Positions 13,871 through 18,356 of a stretch of 18,356 nucleotides of DNA are shown piece after piece. The stretch covers positions 1 to 18,356 of the forward strand of contig JAJUFY010000005.1 of assembly GCA_029263635.1 (NCBI GenBank), written 5' to 3'. This stretch comes from Ectothiorhodospiraceae bacterium. GTDB lineage: Bacteria; Pseudomonadota; Gammaproteobacteria; Nitrococcales; AK92. Under the pieces are notes generated by a model. That model was not told the origin of the DNA, made no database searches, and saw nothing but the letters and a program-made list of their open reading frames with translations. Both the position numbers and the translations under genes were made by a program. Within the stretch, counting starts at the first letter, position 1, and each line of letters starts with the position of its first letter.

Positions 13871-13922
13871 GTGCGGCGGCCGGCAGGCTCGCGCGCCCGC
13901 AGCGTCTCCGCAGCAGAAACTG

Positions 13923-15047
13923 TCAGTACCCGACCGGCTCCACGTACTCGACCACTTCCATGCCGAAGCCGGACAGGCCGTGCATGCGCTTGGGAGCGGA
14001 CAGCACCCGCATCTTGCGTACGCCGAGGTCGGACAGGATCTGCGCACCGGTGCCGAAGGTACGCAGGTCCTGGCTCTTCTGGCCGCGCCGGCCGAGTTCT
14101 TCCTCGTCCTCGGCGCCGGCCTGCAGCTGGTAGCCGCGCATGCCCTTCAGGATGTCGGCGACGTCGTCCTTCTTGCGCAGCACCACCACCACGCCGCTGC
14201 CGGCCTCGGCCACATGCTGCAGGGCCGCCCGCAACGGCCACTGCGGGCCGGTACCGCCGAAGACGTCGGCAATGGTGTTCTGCACGTGGACCCGCACCAG
14301 GGTCGGCTCCTCCGGCCGGGGGGTTCCGCGCACCAGCGCGAAATGCATGGCGCCGTCGACCGTGTCCTGATAGGCGTACATGCGGAAGCCGCCGAACTCG
14401 GTCGGCAGCTCGCACTCGGCCACCCGCTCGACGCTGCGCTCGTGCTGCATGCGGTAGGCAATCAGGTCGGCGATGGTGCCGATCTTCAGATTGTGCTCGC
14501 GGGCGAAGACGACCAGATCGTCGCGCCGGGCCATGGTGCCGTCTTCGTTGAGAATCTCGACGATCACCGCCGCCGGCTCGAAGCCGGCAAGCCGGGCCAG
14601 GTCGCAGCCCGCCTCGGTGTGGCCGGCGCGGGTCAGCACGCCGCCGGGCTGGGCCATCAGCGGGAAGATGTGGCCAGGCTGGGTCAGGTCTTCCGGCCGC
14701 GCCTTGGGCGCCACCGCAGCCTGGACGGTCCTGGCCCGATCGGCGGCGGAAATGCCGGTGGTGACGCCGGTGGCGGCCTCGATCGAGAGCGTGAAATTGG
14801 TGGCGTGCTTGCCGTCGGTGCCGTTCACCATCAGCGGCAGCCGCAGCTGCTCGCAGCGCTCCTTGGTGAGGGTCAGGCAGATCAGCCCGCGGCCGTAGCG
14901 GGCCATGAAATTGATGTCCTCCGGCCGCACCAGGCTGGCCACCATCAGCAGGTCGCCTTCGTTCTCGCGGTCTTCATCGTCCATGATCACGACCATCTTG
15001 CCGGCCCGCAGGTCGTCGAGGATTTCCGGAATGCTGTTGAACTGCAT
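13923..15047 (-). CDS. ribB: 3,4-dihydroxy-2-butanone-4-phosphate synthase with degenerate GTP cyclohydrolase II domain (RibBX)
   Basis: A 374-residue two-domain protein. Residues 1-205 are a complete RibB domain, which converts ribulose 5-phosphate to dihydroxybutanone phosphate plus formate: DDEDRENEGDLLM at 23-35, a GISAADRARTV block near 98-108, and RAGHTEAGCDLARLAG at 140-154. Residues 206-374 keep the RibA fold outline (TLVRVHVQN, DLRTFGTGAQILSDLGVRK), but all three zinc cysteines are gone: the canonical HSEC and RCDC positions read HVQN and GPQWPL, and the RQEGRG nucleotide-binding segment is absent. GTP cyclohydrolase II activity is therefore very unlikely. Start ATG 15047, GAGG 8 bases upstream, 9 bases after ribE. 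Such RibBX proteins are known in proteobacteria. Confidence 0.93.
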   Translation of the reverse strand: MQFNSIPEILDDLRAGKMVVIMDDEDRENEGDLLMVASLVRPEDINFMARYGRGLICLTLTKERCEQLRLPLMVNGTDGKHATNFTLSIEAATGVTTGISAADRARTVQAAVAPKARPEDLTQPGHIFPLMAQPGGVLTRAGHTEAGCDLARLAGFEPAAVIVEILNEDGTMARRDDLVVFAREHNLKIGTIADLIAYRMQHERSVERVAECELPTEFGGFRMYAYQDTVDGAMHFALVRGTPRPEEPTLVRVHVQNTIADVFGGTGPQWPLRAALQHVAEAGSGVVVVLRKKDDVADILKGMRGYQLQAGAEDEEELGRRGQKSQDLRTFGTGAQILSDLGVRKMRVLSAPKRMHGLSGFGMEVVEYVEPVGY

Positions 15048-15056
15048 GATGCGCCT

Positions 15057-15710
15057 CTAGATAAAGCCGTGCTGGCGGAGGGTGTCCAGGGTAACCCCCT
15101 CGCCGCCTTGCGCCGCCCGCTCGCCGAGCATCAGGCGCTCCAGATAACGGGCGATGATATCCACTTCCAGATTGACCTGACGACCCGGCTGGAATTCACC
15201 GATGGTGGTCGCGCTCAGCGTGTGCGGAACGATATTCACATCGAACACGGCGCCGTCGACCCTGTTCACCGTCAGGCTCACGCCGTCCACGCAGATCGAG
15301 CCTTTCTCGGCAATGTAACGCGCCAACGTGTCCGGCGCGCGGATGCGGAAGCGCTCGGAACGCCCGTCCGGACGGCGCTCGATCACCTCGCCGAGGCCGT
15401 CCACGTGGCCGCTCACCAGATGGCCGCCGAGCGGTGTGGCCAGCGTCAGCGCCGCTTCCAGGTTGACCCGGTCGCCCTCGCGCAGCGCTCCCAGGGTGCT
15501 GCGGGACAGGGTCTCGCCGGAAACGTCGGCCTCGAAACCGTCGGCGCTCAGGGCGACCGCGGTGAGGCAGACGCCGTTGACGGCAATGCTATCGCCGATG
15601 TTCGCCCGGCTCAGATCGAGGCCGCCGGCCTCGATGACCATGCGCATGTCTTCGCCCCTGGCGTCGCGCCGACGGATGCTGCCGACGGCCTGGATGATCC
15701 CTGTGAACAT
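15057..15710 (-). CDS. ribE: Riboflavin synthase, alpha subunit
   Basis: A 217-residue enzyme dismutating two lumazine molecules into riboflavin and 5-amino-6-ribitylaminouracil. It has the two tandem lumazine-binding (beta-barrel) repeats of the family: domain 1 at about 1-97, starting MFTGIIQAVGSI, with SIAVNGVCLTAV and SGETLSRSTLG; domain 2 at about 98-200, with GGHLVSGHVDGLGEV, GSICVDGVSLTVN and PHTLSATTIGE. The repeated VNGVCLT/VDGVSLT motifs mark the active-site threonine and serine regions. The C-terminal helix RYLERLM supports trimer formation. ATG 15710 opens exactly at the family N-terminus; the ribosome site is weak (GAGAGG about 12 bases upstream). It lies 29 bases after ribD. The open frame extending upstream is a shadow of ribD. 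Confidence 0.96.
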   Translation of the reverse strand: MFTGIIQAVGSIRRRDARGEDMRMVIEAGGLDLSRANIGDSIAVNGVCLTAVALSADGFEADVSGETLSRSTLGALREGDRVNLEAALTLATPLGGHLVSGHVDGLGEVIERRPDGRSERFRIRAPDTLARYIAEKGSICVDGVSLTVNRVDGAVFDVNIVPHTLSATTIGEFQPGRQVNLEVDIIARYLERLMLGERAAQGGEGVTLDTLRQHGFI

Positions 15711-15739
15711 GGATTCTGCTGCCTCTCTCGGATGCCGCC

Positions 15740-16849
15740 TCACTTCTCCAACCTGGCGCGGACACGCAAGTCGGTGCCGACCATTCGCACATCCAGGATG
15801 CGCAAGGGCAGGCGCTGCTTCATGCTGACGATTCCCGGCAGCCGCAGCAGCGGGCTGCCGTCGTGCCCCATCAGGTGCGGCGCCAGGTAGATCACCAGTT
15901 CGTCCACCAGGCCGGCCTGTACGAAGGCTCCTGCCAGTGTCGGCCCTGCTTCCACCAGCACCTCGTTGATCTCCAGCGCGGCCAGCCGTTCCAGCACGGC
16001 CGCCAGATCCAGCCCGTCCGCGGCCGCCGCGATTCGCTCCACGCGCGCTCCCGCCGCCGTCAGGGCAGCGGCGCGCGGCGAGGCGTCGGCCGCCGCGTGC
16101 AGAATCAGTACCTCGCCCTCGCCCTGCACCACAGCCGCTGCCGGCGCAGTGCGCAGCTGGCTGTCCAGCACCACCCGCAGCGGCTGCCCCGGCCACTGCG
16201 CCGGCAGCTTGGTGTCGCGCACCGTCAGCGCCGGATCGTCGGCCTGCACCGTGCCGCTGCCGGTGACGATGGCGCAGCTGCGGGCACGCAGGCGGTGCAC
16301 ATCGCGGCGGGCATCGGCCGCAGTGATCCATTTGCTCTCGCCGCTGGCCAGCGCGGTCCGGCCGTCCAGGCTCGCCGCCAGCTTGCAGCGGACAAAGGGC
16401 CTGCCGATCCGCATGCGCTGCACGAAGCCCGGATTGAGGGCCTCGGCCTCTGCCGCCAGCAAGCCGACGGCAGTTTCCACGCCGGCCGCCTGCAGCCGCG
16501 CCAGTCCCCGGCCGGCGACCTGGGGATTGGGATCCGGCATGGCGGCGACCACGCGCCCGATTCCGGCTTCGAGCAACGCCTCCGCGCAGGGTGGAGTGCG
16601 GCCGTGATGGCTGCACGGCTCCAGCGTCACATAAGCGGTGGCACCGCGGGCACGCTCGCCGGCCATCGCCAGTGCATGGACCTCGGCATGCGACTCGCCG
16701 GCGCGCAGATGCGCGCCTTCGCCCACCACCTCGCCGTCGCGCACGATCACGCAACCGACACGCGGATTCGGCCGGGTGGTCCACAGCCCGCGCTCGGCGA
16801 GCCGCAGGGCCTGCGCCATGAAATGGTGATCGGCGACGGAGAAGCGCAT
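15740..16849 (-). CDS. ribD: Bifunctional pyrimidine deaminase/reductase RibD
   Basis: A 369-residue two-domain enzyme for steps two and three of riboflavin synthesis. The deaminase domain (about 1-145) carries the zinc motif HAE at 54-56 (SHAEVHAL) and PCSHHGRTPPC with C79 and C88. The reductase domain (about 150-369) shows FVRCKLAASLDGRTA with SGESKWIT, ARRDVHRLRARSCAIVTGSGTVQADDP (NADPH and substrate contacts), and late VLVEAGPTLAGAF. ATG 16849 is chosen because the N-terminus FSVADHHFMAQALRLAERG then matches the family; the in-frame ATG at 16888 adds 13 residues and is less likely, though it has a GAAGA just before it. It follows nrdR after 135 bases. Confidence 0.95.
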   Translation of the reverse strand: MRFSVADHHFMAQALRLAERGLWTTRPNPRVGCVIVRDGEVVGEGAHLRAGESHAEVHALAMAGERARGATAYVTLEPCSHHGRTPPCAEALLEAGIGRVVAAMPDPNPQVAGRGLARLQAAGVETAVGLLAAEAEALNPGFVQRMRIGRPFVRCKLAASLDGRTALASGESKWITAADARRDVHRLRARSCAIVTGSGTVQADDPALTVRDTKLPAQWPGQPLRVVLDSQLRTAPAAAVVQGEGEVLILHAAADASPRAAALTAAGARVERIAAAADGLDLAAVLERLAALEINEVLVEAGPTLAGAFVQAGLVDELVIYLAPHLMGHDGSPLLRLPGIVSMKQRLPLRILDVRMVGTDLRVRARLEK

Positions 16850-16984
16850 TACCCGCCTGCCTTGCAGGAGCCGCGTCCCCGCCGCCATTCTTCAAGAGCC
16901 CGCACTGCCGACTGCTCGCCCTCCAGCGGGAGGAAAGGCCATTGCCGTACGGATGCCGCCGCGATGGGCGCCTGCCCCCACCGC

Positions 16985-17467
16985 TTACTCCTCGTCATTC
17001 GACGAGCTCTCCGGCGGCCGCTGCTCCAGGCCTTCGATCACCTCGCGAAACGCGCTGACATCCTGGAAGCTGCGGTACACCGAGGCGAAGCGGACATAGG
17101 CGACCTGGTCGAGTTCCTTGAGCTCGGCCATCACCAGCTCGCCGATCACGCGGCTGGGCAGCTCGCGCTCGCCGGAGGCCATCAGCTGCTTCTTGATCCG
17201 GTTGATGGCCTGCTCCACCGCCTCGGTCGGCACCGCCCGCTTCTCCAGCGAGCGCTGCATGCCGGTCCGGAGCTTGCGCTCATCGAAGGGCTCGCGGATG
17301 CCGTCGTTCTTGATCACCCGCGGCAGCAGCAGCTCGGCTCCCTCGAACGTCGTAAAGCGCTCCCCGCACGCCGTGCACTCGCGGCGGCGGCGCACCATGT
17401 CGCCGTCGCTGGCGAGCCGGGAATCGATCACCCGGGTGTCGTGGGTCTGGCAGAACGGGCAGCGCAT
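16985..17467 (-). CDS. nrdR: Transcriptional repressor NrdR
   Basis: A 160-residue repressor of ribonucleotide reductase genes, which reads the cell's ATP/dATP balance. Seen: an N-terminal zinc ribbon with C3, C6, C31 and C34 (MRCPFC ... ECTACGERF), a basic DNA-binding stretch (VRRRREC), and an ATP-cone domain at about 49-139 (LPRVIKNDGIREPFDERKL, then VAYVRFASVYRSF). Length is typical (about 150-160). The start at 17467 lies 10 bases after the glyA stop with no good Shine-Dalgarno match, suggesting coupling to glyA translation. The order glyA-nrdR-ribD is common in proteobacteria. No nrd genes or NrdR boxes were recognised in the window. Confidence 0.96.
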   Translation of the reverse strand: MRCPFCQTHDTRVIDSRLASDGDMVRRRRECTACGERFTTFEGAELLLPRVIKNDGIREPFDERKLRTGMQRSLEKRAVPTEAVEQAINRIKKQLMASGERELPSRVIGELVMAELKELDQVAYVRFASVYRSFQDVSAFREVIEGLEQRPPESSSNDEE

Positions 17468-17477
17468 CGCCGGGCAA

Positions 17478-18356
17478 TCAGTCCTGCTGGTATACCGGGA
17501 AGCGCCGGCACAACTCCAGCACCTGACCCTTGACCCGCTCGATCACGGCCTGGTTGCCGATGTCGTCGAGAACGTCGCAGATCCAGCCGGCCAGCTCGCG
17601 CACCTCGGCCTCCTTGAAGCCGCGGGTGGTCACCGCCGGGGTGCCGAGCCGCAGCCCGGAAGTGACGAACGGCGACTGCGGATCGTTCGGCACGGTGTTC
17701 TTGTTGACCGTGATGTTGGCCGCACCCAGCGCCGCGTCGGCGTCCTTGCCGGTGATGCCCTGCTTGATCAGCGAGATCAGGAACAGGTGGTTGTCGGTAC
17801 CGCCGGAAACGACGTCGTAGCCGCGCGCCATGATCACCTCGGCCATGGCCCGGGCGTTGGCGACGATTTGCCTGGCGTAGTCCTTGAACTCCGGCTGCAG
17901 CGCCTCCTTGAAGGCCACCGCCTTGGCGGCGATGACGTGCATCAGCGGACCGCCCTGCGTGCCCGGGAATACCAGGCTCTGCAGCTTCTTCTCGATCTCC
18001 GGATTGGACTTGGCCAGGATCAGACCGCCGCGCGGGCCGCGCAGGGTCTTGTGGGTGGTGGACGTGGTGACATCGGCGATCTGGACCGGGTTCGGGTAGA
18101 TGCCGGCAGCGACCAGACCGGCGACGTGGGCCATGTCGACGAACAGATAGGCACCGACCGAATCGGCGATCTCGCGGAAGCGCTGCCAGTCGATCACCCG
18201 CGAATAGGCCGAAAAGCCGGCCACGATCATCTTCGGCTTGTGCTCGCGGGCCAGCCGCTCGACCTGGGCGTAATCGATCTCGCCGGTCTCGGGCACCACA
18301 CCGTACTGCACGGCGTTGAACAGCTTGCCGGAGAAGTTGACCTTGGCGCCGTGGGT
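17478..18356 (-). CDS. glyA: Serine hydroxymethyltransferase, N-terminus outside window
   Basis: The last 292 residues of a PLP enzyme converting serine and tetrahydrofolate to glycine and methylenetetrahydrofolate; about 120 N-terminal residues (of roughly 417) lie beyond the window. The visible part begins THGAKVNFSGKLF, the region contacting substrate and PLP. It continues with MIVAGFSAYSR, VDMAHVAGLVAAG (Asp to PLP nitrogen, His stacking), STTHKTLRGPRGG (Schiff-base lysine), FPGTQGGPLMHVIAAKA, and the late block SGLRLGTPAVTTRGF with the arginine that holds the substrate carboxylate. The frame is open to the window edge and ends with TGA at 17478-17480. It is the first visible gene of the minus-strand cluster. 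Confidence 0.97.
   Translation of the reverse strand, partial: THGAKVNFSGKLFNAVQYGVVPETGEIDYAQVERLAREHKPKMIVAGFSAYSRVIDWQRFREIADSVGAYLFVDMAHVAGLVAAGIYPNPVQIADVTTSTTHKTLRGPRGGLILAKSNPEIEKKLQSLVFPGTQGGPLMHVIAAKAVAFKEALQPEFKDYARQIVANARAMAEVIMARGYDVVSGGTDNHLFLISLIKQGITGKDADAALGAANITVNKNTVPNDPQSPFVTSGLRLGTPAVTTRGFKEAEVRELAGWICDVLDDIGNQAVIERVKGQVLELCRRFPVYQQD

Noticed and set aside
13760..13922. FMN riboswitch in the ribB(X)-ribH gap
   Set aside because: None of the conserved FMN-element blocks could be read on the minus strand; only simple hairpins are present.
13299..13922. Extra gene in the minus-strand frame overlapping ribH and its upstream gap (open frame 13516-14415 and similar)
   Set aside because: These frames are out-of-phase readings of ribH and ribB(X) with no domain signature.
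13734..15890. 718-codon plus-strand open frame opposite ribB, ribE and part of ribD
   Set aside because: The opposite strand carries three well-recognised riboflavin genes; the translation is an antisense shadow rich in His, Ala, Gly and Asp.
15863..17533. 556-codon plus-strand open frame opposite ribD and nrdR
   Set aside because: Antisense shadow of two firmly identified genes; no conserved motif.

Overview
The window is an ordinary, gene-dense stretch of chromosome from a high-GC proteobacterium, most likely a gammaproteobacterium. This lineage is inferred from the gene families present: a PA2779/PA2778 pair, YfaZ, GshA of the enterobacterial type with a UUG start, a ProQ/FinO protein, an FNR with the enteric cysteine spacing, and a nrdR-ribD-ribE-ribB-ribH-nusB-thiL-pgpA cluster. 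I see no tRNA, rRNA, CRISPR array, insertion sequence, integrase or phage gene. Base composition looks even throughout, with short AT-richer patches only at likely promoters.

Left part (1-6354): a two-gene minus-strand unit (CoA-binding protein, then O-acetylhomoserine sulfhydrylase, cut by the window edge) is divergent from the plus-strand PA2779/PA2778 envelope pair. The PA2778 gene converges on a minus-strand YfaZ outer-membrane protein gene. Next comes a plus-strand pair, a succinate-semialdehyde-type dehydrogenase and a SAM methyltransferase, whose reading frames overlap by 3 bases. These converge on a minus-strand glycine-zipper lipoprotein across a REP-like palindrome.

Middle part (6532-10703): an orphan SufT iron-sulfur assembly protein, a 321-base gap with a plausible promoter, and gshA on the plus strand. 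A 62-residue Cys/His-rich protein lies on the minus strand and is divergent from a ProQ/FinO-family RNA-binding protein, with a perfect 10-bp inverted repeat between the two. The ProQ/FinO gene converges on fnr, and a small palindrome spans both stop codons.

Right part (10793-18356): ten minus-strand genes run in one direction as a probable operon or series of operons, glyA > nrdR > ribD > ribE > ribB(X) > ribH > nusB > DUF2889 > thiL > pgpA. They join one-carbon metabolism, control of ribonucleotide reductase, the riboflavin pathway, transcription antitermination, thiamine pyrophosphate synthesis and phospholipid synthesis. Several junctions are stop/start overlaps. Two points stand out. The GTP cyclohydrolase II half of RibBA has lost its zinc cysteines, so the first riboflavin step must be encoded elsewhere. 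A DUF2889 gene of unknown function sits between nusB and thiL.

I found no convincing undescribed defence, mobile or biosynthetic system. The best leads are uncharacterised conserved genes (PA2779/PA2778 pair, DUF2889, the small Cys/His protein) and a few inverted repeats.
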